DNA of 58,584 nt from Planctomycetaceae bacterium (GTDB lineage Bacteria; Planctomycetota; Planctomycetia; Pirellulales; UBA1268): assembly GCA_021300535.1 (NCBI GenBank), contig JAJTED010000015.1, forward strand, positions 1 to 58,584. Reading direction: 5' to 3'. The notes under the pieces are model-generated. The model saw only the letters and a program-made list of their open reading frames with translations, was not told the DNA's origin and did no database searches. Below, in pieces: positions 6,952-15,013 of the stretch. Positions within the stretch are counted from its first letter, which is position 1, and the number at the start of each line of letters is the position of its first letter. The translations under genes were made by a program, and so were the position numbers.

Positions 6952-8717
6952 CGGGTCACCTCGGGAGCGGCGGCGGTGCGGTGCGACGCGGGCTCCGCGG
7001 TGGGCAGCGCCCCGATCGCGAGCACGTCGCGTTTGCGGAAGATCGGCCGCGTTCGGCCCAGCACGCCCCAGCCCGCCGGCAGCGCGGCGGCGATCTCGTC
7101 GTAGCGATCTTCGGGGAGCAGCAGGATGGCGTCGGCGCCGGTCTGCAGGAACGTGGCCGCGTCGGTGTCGTGCTCCATGATGAACTGCCGCACATGGCCG
7201 TTGGAGTAGAAGACCACGTTCGGGCTGGCCAGCAGATAGGTGCCCAGTCGCGCGTTGCCGTCGTGGCGGGCCTGCATCTCCTGCACCAGCGCCGGCAGGG
7301 TGTTTGCCCCGGCGAGTCGGCTGCCGGCGGGCCCGACGGCCAGCGCCGTGTAGATCAGCCCCGTGAGCACCAGGGCCGCGACCGCGGCCTGCGGATGTCG
7401 CCGCGCGAGCCAGCCGCAGGCGATGGCGCCCCCCACGGGCACGAGGCCCACCAGCGCCGCCGGCTCAGCGTCGGGAATGCCGTGGCGGGTCGCCACCAGC
7501 ACGGTCACGGCCGTCGCGGCGCCGCCGAAGGCCAGCCAGCCGAGGCCCGACGCCAGCCACCAGCCGTGCGGCCAACGGGCGGCCGCCGCATGACGGGCCG
7601 CCTCGACGCCGAGGGCCGCCACGAGCAGGGCGGCCGCGGGATAGGCGGGGAGAATGTAGTTGGGGAGTTTCGTCGCCGCGGCGGAGAACCCGCCGACCCA
7701 GACGGCCAGCCACACGATCAGCAGCCCGAGCGTCGCGTGGACTGCCAGCGGGGCGGTCCGCCGCCACAGCCGCCAGCCGGCCACCGCGATCGCCAGCGGG
7801 AGGAAGCAGGACCACGGATAGAAGCCCACGAGCATGGTGAGCGGATGAAAGAGGACGCTGCCGCCGTGCTTCTCCATCGGGGAGAGGAAGCGGCCGACGT
7901 TGTGGACGAAGAAGAAGCCGGCCGTCCATGCGCCGTCGGTGCGCAACGACACGGCGACGTACCACGGGGCGGCGACGGCGAGCGTCGCGCCGAGGATGGT
8001 CAGCGGCCGGATCGCGCGGAGGGCGGCAAACGCCGCGGGCAGCACAGCGGGCAGGCGTCGAGTGCCGGTGGCCAGCCGCCGTTCGAGCGCCAGCCAGCCC
8101 ACCCAGGGAACGATCACCGCCGCCGGCCCCACGAAACCGATCGGACCCTTGCAGACGACTGCCAGGCCGGCGAGACCGCCGATCGCCGCGGCCCGCGGCA
8201 CTGACAGCAGCGGCAGCGGGCCGTCGGCCGGCGGGGCAGTGCCCCCGCGCCGGTCCGGCAGGAAGGGCTCGGCGGCCAGCACGGTGGCCCAGGCGGTGAG
8301 GGCCACGAGGATCGCGTCGGGTGTGGCCGCGTGCGCCTCGATGCCCACCAGCAGGCAGCCGACATACGCCAGCGCCGCCACCATGCCCGTCTCGACGTCG
8401 AACCAGCGGCGGCCGGCGCGGAGCAGGGCCAGCGCCGTGAGCAGGACGGCGACCGCCGAGGGGAGGCGGGCGGCGAACTCGTTCGGTCCGCAGACCGTCA
8501 TCGCCGCCGCCATGCACCAGTGCATGAGCACCGGCTTGTCGACGGCCAGCGCGTCGTTGTAGATCGGCACGACCCAGTCGCCCGACTCGACCATCGCCCG
8601 CGCGATGGCGGCGAACCGCGGCTCGTCCTCGTCCCACAGCGGCGTTCGCGAGAAGCCGACGGCGAGGGCGGCCGTGGCCGCGACGAGAACGAGGGTCGTG
8701 GGATGCGTGAACTTCAT
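6948..8717 (-). CDS. ArnT-like GT39 family membrane glycosyltransferase (copy 2)
   Basis: The 589-aa integral membrane protein has about 11-13 hydrophobic spans. The first periplasmic loop has the family signature TPLWDEDEPRFAAIARAM, whose acidic pair is the presumed catalytic/metal site of ArnT and protein O-mannosyltransferases. AVDKPVLMHW and the RLPSA motif follow. A hydrophilic domain at residues ~480-580 resembles the C-terminal periplasmic domain of ArnT-like enzymes. The expected role is transfer of a sugar from a polyprenyl-phosphate donor to lipid A, glycan or protein. It is a paralogue of the gene upstream (31-bp gap) and overlaps the GT2 gene downstream. Confidence 0.9.
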   Translation of the reverse strand: MKFTHPTTLVLVAATAALAVGFSRTPLWDEDEPRFAAIARAMVESGDWVVPIYNDALAVDKPVLMHWCMAAAMTVCGPNEFAARLPSAVAVLLTALALLRAGRRWFDVETGMVAALAYVGCLLVGIEAHAATPDAILVALTAWATVLAAEPFLPDRRGGTAPPADGPLPLLSVPRAAAIGGLAGLAVVCKGPIGFVGPAAVIVPWVGWLALERRLATGTRRLPAVLPAAFAALRAIRPLTILGATLAVAAPWYVAVSLRTDGAWTAGFFFVHNVGRFLSPMEKHGGSVLFHPLTMLVGFYPWSCFLPLAIAVAGWRLWRRTAPLAVHATLGLLIVWLAVWVGGFSAAATKLPNYILPAYPAAALLVAALGVEAARHAAAARWPHGWWLASGLGWLAFGGAATAVTVLVATRHGIPDAEPAALVGLVPVGGAIACGWLARRHPQAAVAALVLTGLIYTALAVGPAGSRLAGANTLPALVQEMQARHDGNARLGTYLLASPNVVFYSNGHVRQFIMEHDTDAATFLQTGADAILLLPEDRYDEIAAALPAGWGVLGRTRPIFRKRDVLAIGALPTAEPASHRTAAAPEVTR

Positions 8718-8748
8718 GCAGGCGTCCGGTTTGGGAAAGGGGAGTCGT

Positions 8749-10491
8749 TCACTGGCGGTGCGCGGCGGCCTCGGCGGCGAGCCGGTCGGGGCGATCCCCC
8801 GGGCCCACGAGGAGGATCCGGCGGGATTCGGGGAGCGTGGTGGTGGCGTGCAGCACGCGATAATCGGCGGGCAAGGCCGGGGCGACCTCCTCCTCGAACC
8901 GCGCGTCGATGATGAGGTGGGCCCCGGGATGGTCGGCGATGAAGGCCGCCACCTGGGCGGGCTCCCACAGATCGGCGATCCAGCCGTCGGCGGCGCGGCG
9001 GCCTGCGTAGAACGCGGTGCTCGGTGGCGCCCGGTAGCCGGCGATCGGCAGCCCGCCCGGCGCCGCGGCGGGCATGCGGGCGATCAGGTGTCGCATGCCG
9101 CCGGCCCGGCCCAGCGCCGCGGGACCGGCGGCCATGAGCAGGCCAACCGTGGCGCAGGCCGTCGCGGCCAGGGCGGCAGAGGCCGCGAGCCGCGAGTGCA
9201 GGGATTGGCAGGCCCAGGCGAGCGCCGCGCCCGCCAGCGGCACGATGCCGATCAGGCCGAGCCACTCGGCGCCGGGGGTGAAGCGGCGAGCCACCAGGGG
9301 CAGGCCGACGGCCAACGCGACGCCGGCGCCGCCGAGCAGCACCCAGGCCAGCCGCATCCAGCGGTCGGTCGTTGCCGCCGGGAGCCGCACCCAATCGGCG
9401 AAGAACAGCCCCGTCAGCAGGGCGAGCGCCGGATAGGCGGGCCACACGTAGCCCGGCAGCTTTGTGGCGGCCAGCGAGAAGGGCACGATCCACGCCGCCG
9501 CCCAGCAGGCGAGCAGCCGCACGGCGACGCCGTCGGTGCCGGCCCGCGCGGAGCGAACCGCGTGGCCGCCGATCAAGGCCGCGGCCATGGACCAGGGGAA
9601 CATGCCGACGAGCACGACGGCGGGATAGTAGAGCAGCGGCGAACCCGCATGGCCTTCCATCGGCGCCGCGAAGCGGCCGACGTTGTGGACGAGGAAGAAT
9701 CCGCGCAGCCATTCGCCGTCGGTCCGCAGGGCCACGGCCGCATACCACGGGGCGGCCACGGCTGCGGCCGCGCCGAGGATCACCAGCGGCCTGACGCCGC
9801 GCCATGCGGCGGCCAGCGTTGCCGCGGCCCGGGTCGGCAGCGGGCCGCAGCGGGCGGGATCGAGCAGCGCCTGCCACCAGGCGAACAGGCCGAACGCCGC
9901 CAGCGGCGGCACCACTCCCACCGGGCCCTTGGTCAGCACCGCCAGTCCGCATGCCGCGCCGATCGCCGCGGCCGCGCCGGCCGAGAGCCGCACCGGTGCG
10001 TCCCGCCAGCCGGGGCCAGAAGCGGGCGGCACGCGGGCGGCCCGCACGAAGAGCCACAGGGCGAGCGTCGTGAAGAACACCAGCGGCGCGTCGGGGGTGG
10101 CCGCTCGGCCGCCCACGCCGGTCCACAGGCAGGTGGCCATCGCCACCCCGGCCCAGCAGCCGACCGCCGGGCGGAAGGCGGCCGTGCCGATCCGCCACAC
10201 GAGCAGGCAGGTGGCGACGGTGAGCAGCGCGGAGCCGAGGCGGGCGCCGGTCTCGTTGACGCCGGCCACGGCGAAGCCCGCCAGGTGGAGCCAGTTCACC
10301 AGCGCGGGCTTTTCGACCCGCAGCCGGCCGTTGAAGGTGGGCACGACCCAATCGCCGGTGGCGTGCATGGCCAGCGAGCAGGCGGCGTTGCGTGGCTCGT
10401 CGTCATCCCACAGCGGCGCCACGCCGAGATTGGGCAGGAGCACGAGCGCCGCGAAGGCGGCGACGATGAGTCCCTGCGAGCGTGCGGTCAT
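8749..10491 (-). CDS. ArnT-like GT39 family membrane glycosyltransferase (copy 1)
   Basis: The 580-aa polytopic membrane protein carries the signature APLWDDDEPRNAACSLAM in its first extracytoplasmic loop, then RVEKPALVNWLH, and AATPDAPLVFF in a later loop. The same motifs occur at matching places in the downstream neighbour, so the two genes look like an old tandem duplication. It probably transfers a polyprenyl-phosphate-linked sugar at the outer face of the inner membrane. The substrate cannot be read from the sequence. It is the first gene of a minus-strand operon with the second GT39 gene and GT2 and is divergent from gyrA. Confidence 0.9.
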   Translation of the reverse strand: MTARSQGLIVAAFAALVLLPNLGVAPLWDDDEPRNAACSLAMHATGDWVVPTFNGRLRVEKPALVNWLHLAGFAVAGVNETGARLGSALLTVATCLLVWRIGTAAFRPAVGCWAGVAMATCLWTGVGGRAATPDAPLVFFTTLALWLFVRAARVPPASGPGWRDAPVRLSAGAAAAIGAACGLAVLTKGPVGVVPPLAAFGLFAWWQALLDPARCGPLPTRAAATLAAAWRGVRPLVILGAAAAVAAPWYAAVALRTDGEWLRGFFLVHNVGRFAAPMEGHAGSPLLYYPAVVLVGMFPWSMAAALIGGHAVRSARAGTDGVAVRLLACWAAAWIVPFSLAATKLPGYVWPAYPALALLTGLFFADWVRLPAATTDRWMRLAWVLLGGAGVALAVGLPLVARRFTPGAEWLGLIGIVPLAGAALAWACQSLHSRLAASAALAATACATVGLLMAAGPAALGRAGGMRHLIARMPAAAPGGLPIAGYRAPPSTAFYAGRRAADGWIADLWEPAQVAAFIADHPGAHLIIDARFEEEVAPALPADYRVLHATTTLPESRRILLVGPGDRPDRLAAEAAAHRQ

Positions 10492-10611
10492 GAGGGGCGC
10501 AGCCTGTGCCTGGGTGCCGGTGGGGGGCGGGAGGATAGGAGGTCGCCGCGGCGCGGGTCAAGGCATCACGAGCCGGCGAAAAACCCCTGTCAGGCGGCGG
10601 TTTCAGGCCGG

Positions 10612-10639
10612 TTGACCGCCCTGGCATGCCGGGTATGTT
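10612..10639 (+). promoter_or_regulatory. Candidate gyrA promoter
   Basis: TTGACC (10612-10617) and TATGTT (10634-10639) are 16 nt apart. A start near 10646 would place all of repeat A copy 2 in the gyrA leader. Confidence 0.45.
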
Positions 10640-10659
10640 CAAGCATCCCGCGGGCCGCC

Positions 10660-10772
10660 CAGACTGTGGATCAAGGCTGCCCGAGCGGGATGCGATGGCC
10701 ATCGCCCCAGGAGACGCTCGGCGTTTCCTGCGGTCGATGAAGTGGAAAAAGGTCAGGGACGACTTTTTCCAA
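10660..10772 (+). repeat. Dispersed hairpin repeat, family A, copy 2 (two hairpins)
   Basis: CAGACTGTGGATCAAGGCTG opens the element. Hairpin 1 pairs CAGGAGAC (10708-10715) with GTTTCCTG (10723-10730), including one G-T pair, around a 7-nt loop. Hairpin 2 pairs GTGGAAAAAG (10742-10751) with CTTTTTCCAA (10763-10772), 9 of 10 pairs, with an 11-nt loop as in the other copies. It ends 42 nt before the gyrA start. The rest of the 323-bp gap (10492-10659) holds only the candidate promoter. Confidence 0.75.
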
Positions 10773-10814
10773 TGACAGCATGTCCGGCGGGTTTTTGGGC
10801 TCGGAGACCGTTCC

Positions 10815-13565
10815 TTGGCTGACGACGTGAATCCCCCTGCGGAGGGCGACGGCAGTCCCTCCCCGGCCGACGGCCTGCGGGACATTTCCGGCGGCCGGCT
10901 CGTCGAGCTGCCGATCGAGCAGGAGCTCAAGGACAGCTATCTCACGTACGCCATGAGCGTGATCGTGAGCCGGGCGCTGCCCGACGTGCGCGACGGCCTC
11001 AAGCCCTCGCAGCGGCGGATCCTGGTCGCGATGAACGACCTCAACCTCTCGCCGGGCGCCGCCCGGGTGAAGTGCGCCAAGATCTCCGGCGACACCAGCG
11101 GCAACTACCACCCGCACGGCGAGAGCGTGATCTACCCCACCCTCGTCCGCATGGCCCAGGAATGGAACATGCGGCACGTGCTCGTGGACAAGCAGGGCAA
11201 CTTCGGCTCGATCGCCGGCCTGCCCGCCGCCGCCATGCGATACACCGAGGCCCGGCTGTCGCCGATCGCGGCCTTGATGCTCGACGACCTCGACCTCGAC
11301 ACGGTCGACTACGTGCCGAGCTACGACGAGCGGAACACGGAGCCGGTCGTGCTGCCGAGCCGGTTCCCCAACCTCGTCGTCAACGGCGCCGGCGGCATCG
11401 CCGTGGGCATGGCCACGAGCATCCCGCCGCACAACCTCGGCGAGGTCTGCCGGGCGCTGGTGGCGATGATCGACAATCCGGGCATCTCGATGGCCGAGCT
11501 GCTGCAGATCGTGCCCGGGCCCGACTTCCCCACCGGTGGCATCGTGATGGGCCGCGAGGCGCTGGCCCGCGGCTACCTCACGGGCCGGAGCACGATCACG
11601 CTCCGGGCCCGGGCCCACGTCGAGGAGTTCGGCAAGAACCGCCATCGGATCGTGGTCACCGAGATCCCCTACCAGCAGACCCGCGACGCGATCGAAGAGA
11701 AGATCGCGGAGCTGGTCAACGAGGACCGGATCAAGGGGATCTCCGCGATCCGCAACGAGAGCGACCTCAAGGAGCCGGTGCGGCTGATCCTGGAGCTGAA
11801 GCGCGACGCCGATCCCGATGTCGTCCTCAACCAACTCTACCAGTTCTCGCCGCTGCAGACCTCGTTCTCGCTGATCTTCCTGGCGCTCGTGGACGGGAAG
11901 CCGCGGATCCTGTCGTTCAAGAGCATGCTGGAGGAGTTCCTCCGGCACCGCACGACCGTGCTGCGGCGGCGGACGCAGCACCTGCTGCAGAAGGCCCGCA
12001 GCCGCAAACACACGCTCGAGGGCCTGCTCGTCGCGCTGGCCAACATCGACGAGGTGATCCGCATCATCCGCTCGTCGAAGTCGCAGGCGGAGGCCAAGGA
12101 GCGGCTCTGTCAGTTGCAGGCACCGGCGGCGCTGCTGGAGCGGGCGCTGGGCGCCGACGGGTTCGCCGTGCTCCAGGAGGAGCGGGGGGCGAGCGACACC
12201 TACGGGCTGTCGCCGGTCCAGGCCGACGCCATCCTCCGGCTCACGCTCGGGCAGCTGGTGAACCTGGAGCAGGAGAAACTCGGCGGCGAGCATCGCGAAC
12301 TGCTGGCCAAGATCGGCGAGTTCCGCCGCATTCTCGCCAGCGACGCCAACATCAAGGCCCTGATCCGCGGCGAGCTCTCCGAGCTGGAGGCGAAGCACGC
12401 CGACGAGCGGCGGACCGAGATCAGCGGCGAGGTGGGCGACATCCGCGACATGGCCGAGCTGATCACCGAGGCCACGATGGTGGTCACGATCAGCCGGACC
12501 GGCTACGTGAAGCGGACGGCGGCCGACACCTACCGGGCCCAACGCCGCGGCGGCAAGGGGCTCAAGGGGGCCAGCGCCGGCGAGGAAGATCCGATCGAGC
12601 ACCTGTTCGTGGCCAGCACGCACGACTGGCTGCTGGTGTTCACCACCCTCGGGAAGGTGTTCTCGATGCGGGTCTTCGAGCTTCCCGAATTGGCCCGCGA
12701 CTCGAAGGGCCGGGCGCTGGTGAACCTCCTCGAGTTCGAGCCGGGCGAGAAGGTGGCCGACTGCCGGGCGGTCGGCGGCTTCGAGGATCCGAACCAGTTC
12801 CTCATGCTCGCCACCCGCAGCGGCATGGTGAAGAAGACGGCGCTCGAGCAGTATCGCCGCCGGCGGACGAAGGGCCTGATCGCGGTCAAGCTCCGCGAGG
12901 GCGACGAGCTCGTCGACGCGGTGATCACGAAGCCGGGCGACGAGCTCGTGCTGGCCACGGCGAAGGGCATGGCGATCCGCTTTCCCGAGAGCGACGCCCG
13001 GCCGATGGGCCGCGACACCAGCGGCGTGCGCGGCATCAAGCTCGGCAGCGGCGACCGGCTCGTGGGCATGGTCGTGGCCGAGCCCGACGCCACGCTGCTC
13101 ACCGTCTGCGAGAACGGCTACGGCAAGCGGACGCCCTGCGGCGTGGGCACGCCCGTGTCGGGCCCGGCGCCCGACGAAGAGGGGGGCGAGCCGCCTGCCG
13201 CCGAGGAGCCGGCCGAGAGCGAAGCCGGTGACGAGGGCGACGGCGATGCCGGCTCGAGCGGCATGCGGTATCGCACCCAGCGCCGTGGCGGCAAGGGCAT
13301 CCGCGACATCAAGGCGACCGCCCGGAACGGCGCGGTCGTGTCGATCGTCACGGTTCGCGACGACGACCAGGTGCTGATGATGACGGCCCGGGGCAAGATC
13401 CAGCGGGTGAACGTCCGTGAGATTCGGCCGATGGGCCGCAACACGCAGGGCGTACGGATCATGCGGATGGATGACGGCGACACCCTCGCTGCCGTCGTGC
13501 CGGTGCCGCCGAGCGAGCAGGAGGAGGCCGACGCCCCGCTGGAAAGCGGAGAGTCGGCATCATGA
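10815..13565 (+). CDS. gyrA: DNA gyrase subunit A
   Basis: The 916-aa protein starts at a TTG (a GTG at 10827 is the alternative). It is the DNA-breaking/rejoining subunit of gyrase, which introduces negative supercoils with GyrB. The winged-helix domain carries [15 protein letters not shown] and the catalytic Tyr143 in [11 protein letters not shown]. The quinolone-site helix reads [17 protein letters not shown]. coli Ser83 is kept as Ser104, but Asp87 is Pro108. The C-terminal beta-pinwheel has a GyrA box, QRRGGKG, near residue 576 and a second exact QRRGGKG near residue 821, which distinguishes it from ParC. An acidic insert (residues ~770-815) interrupts the pinwheel just before the second box. 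The gene overlaps ugd by 4 bp. gyrB is not in the window. Confidence 0.96.
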   Translation: MADDVNPPAEGDGSPSPADGLRDISGGRLVELPIEQELKDSYLTYAMSVIVSRALPDVRDGLKPSQRRILVAMNDLNLSPGAARVKCAKISGDTSGNYHPHGESVIYPTLVRMAQEWNMRHVLVDKQGNFGSIAGLPAAAMRYTEARLSPIAALMLDDLDLDTVDYVPSYDERNTEPVVLPSRFPNLVVNGAGGIAVGMATSIPPHNLGEVCRALVAMIDNPGISMAELLQIVPGPDFPTGGIVMGREALARGYLTGRSTITLRARAHVEEFGKNRHRIVVTEIPYQQTRDAIEEKIAELVNEDRIKGISAIRNESDLKEPVRLILELKRDADPDVVLNQLYQFSPLQTSFSLIFLALVDGKPRILSFKSMLEEFLRHRTTVLRRRTQHLLQKARSRKHTLEGLLVALANIDEVIRIIRSSKSQAEAKERLCQLQAPAALLERALGADGFAVLQEERGASDTYGLSPVQADAILRLTLGQLVNLEQEKLGGEHRELLAKIGEFRRILASDANIKALIRGELSELEAKHADERRTEISGEVGDIRDMAELITEATMVVTISRTGYVKRTAADTYRAQRRGGKGLKGASAGEEDPIEHLFVASTHDWLLVFTTLGKVFSMRVFELPELARDSKGRALVNLLEFEPGEKVADCRAVGGFEDPNQFLMLATRSGMVKKTALEQYRRRRTKGLIAVKLREGDELVDAVITKPGDELVLATAKGMAIRFPESDARPMGRDTSGVRGIKLGSGDRLVGMVVAEPDATLLTVCENGYGKRTPCGVGTPVSGPAPDEEGGEPPAAEEPAESEAGDEGDGDAGSSGMRYRTQRRGGKGIRDIKATARNGAVVSIVTVRDDDQVLMMTARGKIQRVNVREIRPMGRNTQGVRIMRMDDGDTLAAVVPVPPSEQEEADAPLESGESAS

Positions 13566-14869
13566 AGATCGGCGTCGTCGGCACCGGCTACGTGGGGCTC
13601 GTGACGGGCACCTGCTTCGCCGACAGCGGCAACGCGGTCACCTGTCTCGACATCAACGCCGACAAGGTCGCGCGGCTGCAGCGGGGCGAGATTCCGATCT
13701 ACGAGCCGGGCCTCGAGGAACTCGTCGTGCGGAACGCCCGGGCTGGCCGGCTGCGGTTCACGACCGACACGGCCGCGGCGATCCGCGACGCCGAGGTCGT
13801 GTTCTTGGCGGTCGGCACGCCCCCCGCCGCCGACGGCTCGGCCGACCTCTCGGCCCTGTGGAAGGTGGTGGAGTCGATCGGCCCGCATCTGCGGGCCGAC
13901 GCCGTCGTGGTCACGAAGAGCACGGTTCCGGTCGGGACCTGCGCCGGCATCGAGCGGCGGCTCAAGGCGGCGCTCGGCCGCGACTGTCGCGTGGCGAGCA
14001 ACCCCGAGTTCCTCAAGGAGGGGGCCGCGATCGAAGACTTCCAGAAGCCCGACCGGGTGGTGGTGGGCGTGCGTGCGGCGGAGGTGGGCGAGGTCCTGCG
14101 TTCGCTTTACGCCCCCTTTCTGCGGACCGAGAACCCGTTCCTCGTCATGGCGCCGGAGAGCGCGGAGATGACGAAGTACGTGGCCAACGCGCTGTTGGCC
14201 ACCAAGATCAGCTTCATCAACGAGGTCGCCAACCTTTGCGAGCGGATGGAGGCCGACATCGACGACGTCCGCCGCGGTATCGGCCACGACAGCCGCATCG
14301 GCTTCGCCTTCCTGTTTCCCGGGGCGGGCTATGGCGGCAGCTGCTTCCCGAAGGACGTGCAGGCCCTGGCGGCGATGGCCCGCGACAAGGGCGTGGCGCC
14401 CCGGATCCTCACGGCGGTGCACGAGACGAACCGTGCCCAGAAGCAGGTGCTCGGGGAGAAGATCGCCGCGCATTTCGGCGGCCACCTCGCCGGCCGGAAG
14501 GTCGCCGTCTGGGGGCTGGCGTTCAAGCCGCGGACCGACGACGTCCGCGACGCGCCGGCGCTGGATCTCATCGAGCGGCTGCTCGCCGAGGGCGCGGCCG
14601 TGACGGTGTTCGACCCCGAGGCGACGGAGAACGTACGGGCCATGTATGGCGACAGGCTGGCGTATGCCGCGACGCCCATGGAGGCCCTCGACGGTGCCGA
14701 CTGCCTGGCGATCGTGACGGAGTGGGGCGATTTTCGGCGGCCCGATTTCGACGAAATGGCCCGCCGGATGAAGTCCCGCACGATCTTCGACGGCCGCAAT
14801 CTCTACGCCCCGCGGGAGATGCGGGCCCGGGGGTTCGCCTACCACGCGATCGGCAAGGCCCCGGTTTGA
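13562..14869 (+). CDS. ugd: UDP-glucose 6-dehydrogenase
   Basis: The 435-aa enzyme oxidises UDP-glucose to UDP-glucuronate with two NAD, supplying uronic acids for surface polysaccharides or lipid A modification. The Rossmann motif [13 protein letters not shown] starts the protein. [19 protein letters not shown] and the catalytic Cys261 in YGGSCFPKD are all present, and [15 protein letters not shown] marks the C-terminal domain. The ATG overlaps the gyrA stop (ATGA), so the two are translationally coupled although functionally unrelated. A terminator follows the stop. Confidence 0.96.
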   Translation: MKIGVVGTGYVGLVTGTCFADSGNAVTCLDINADKVARLQRGEIPIYEPGLEELVVRNARAGRLRFTTDTAAAIRDAEVVFLAVGTPPAADGSADLSALWKVVESIGPHLRADAVVVTKSTVPVGTCAGIERRLKAALGRDCRVASNPEFLKEGAAIEDFQKPDRVVVGVRAAEVGEVLRSLYAPFLRTENPFLVMAPESAEMTKYVANALLATKISFINEVANLCERMEADIDDVRRGIGHDSRIGFAFLFPGAGYGGSCFPKDVQALAAMARDKGVAPRILTAVHETNRAQKQVLGEKIAAHFGGHLAGRKVAVWGLAFKPRTDDVRDAPALDLIERLLAEGAAVTVFDPEATENVRAMYGDRLAYAATPMEALDGADCLAIVTEWGDFRRPDFDEMARRMKSRTIFDGRNLYAPREMRARGFAYHAIGKAPV

Positions 14870-14882
14870 CGGCGGCGGTTTG

Positions 14883-14902
14883 ACTTCCCCCCGTGGGGAA
14901 GT
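14883..14902 (+). terminator. Rho-independent terminator after ugd
   Basis: ACTTCCCC (14883-14890) pairs perfectly with GGGGAAGT (14895-14902) around CCGT, and TTCAATTT follows. It lies 14 nt after the ugd stop and closes the gyrA-ugd unit. Confidence 0.75.
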
Positions 14903-15013
14903 TTCAATTTCGCGCTCCCGCGGCCGTGCCGCGACCGGGAGGGGCTTGCTGGGGCCTTCCCGCAACCGTTCAAGCGTTCCGCTCGTGTCTTGTCTTTCCG
15001 GAGTCTTCCGATC

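Noticed and set aside
8605-10740. Long plus-strand open frame of 711 codons opposite the GT39 genes
   Set aside because: It is antisense to a clearly recognisable membrane enzyme, is dominated by Arg/Gly/Gln/His, and has no domain. It is a GC-rich shadow frame, as are the similar long frames opposite gyrA-hppA, dnaA and prc.
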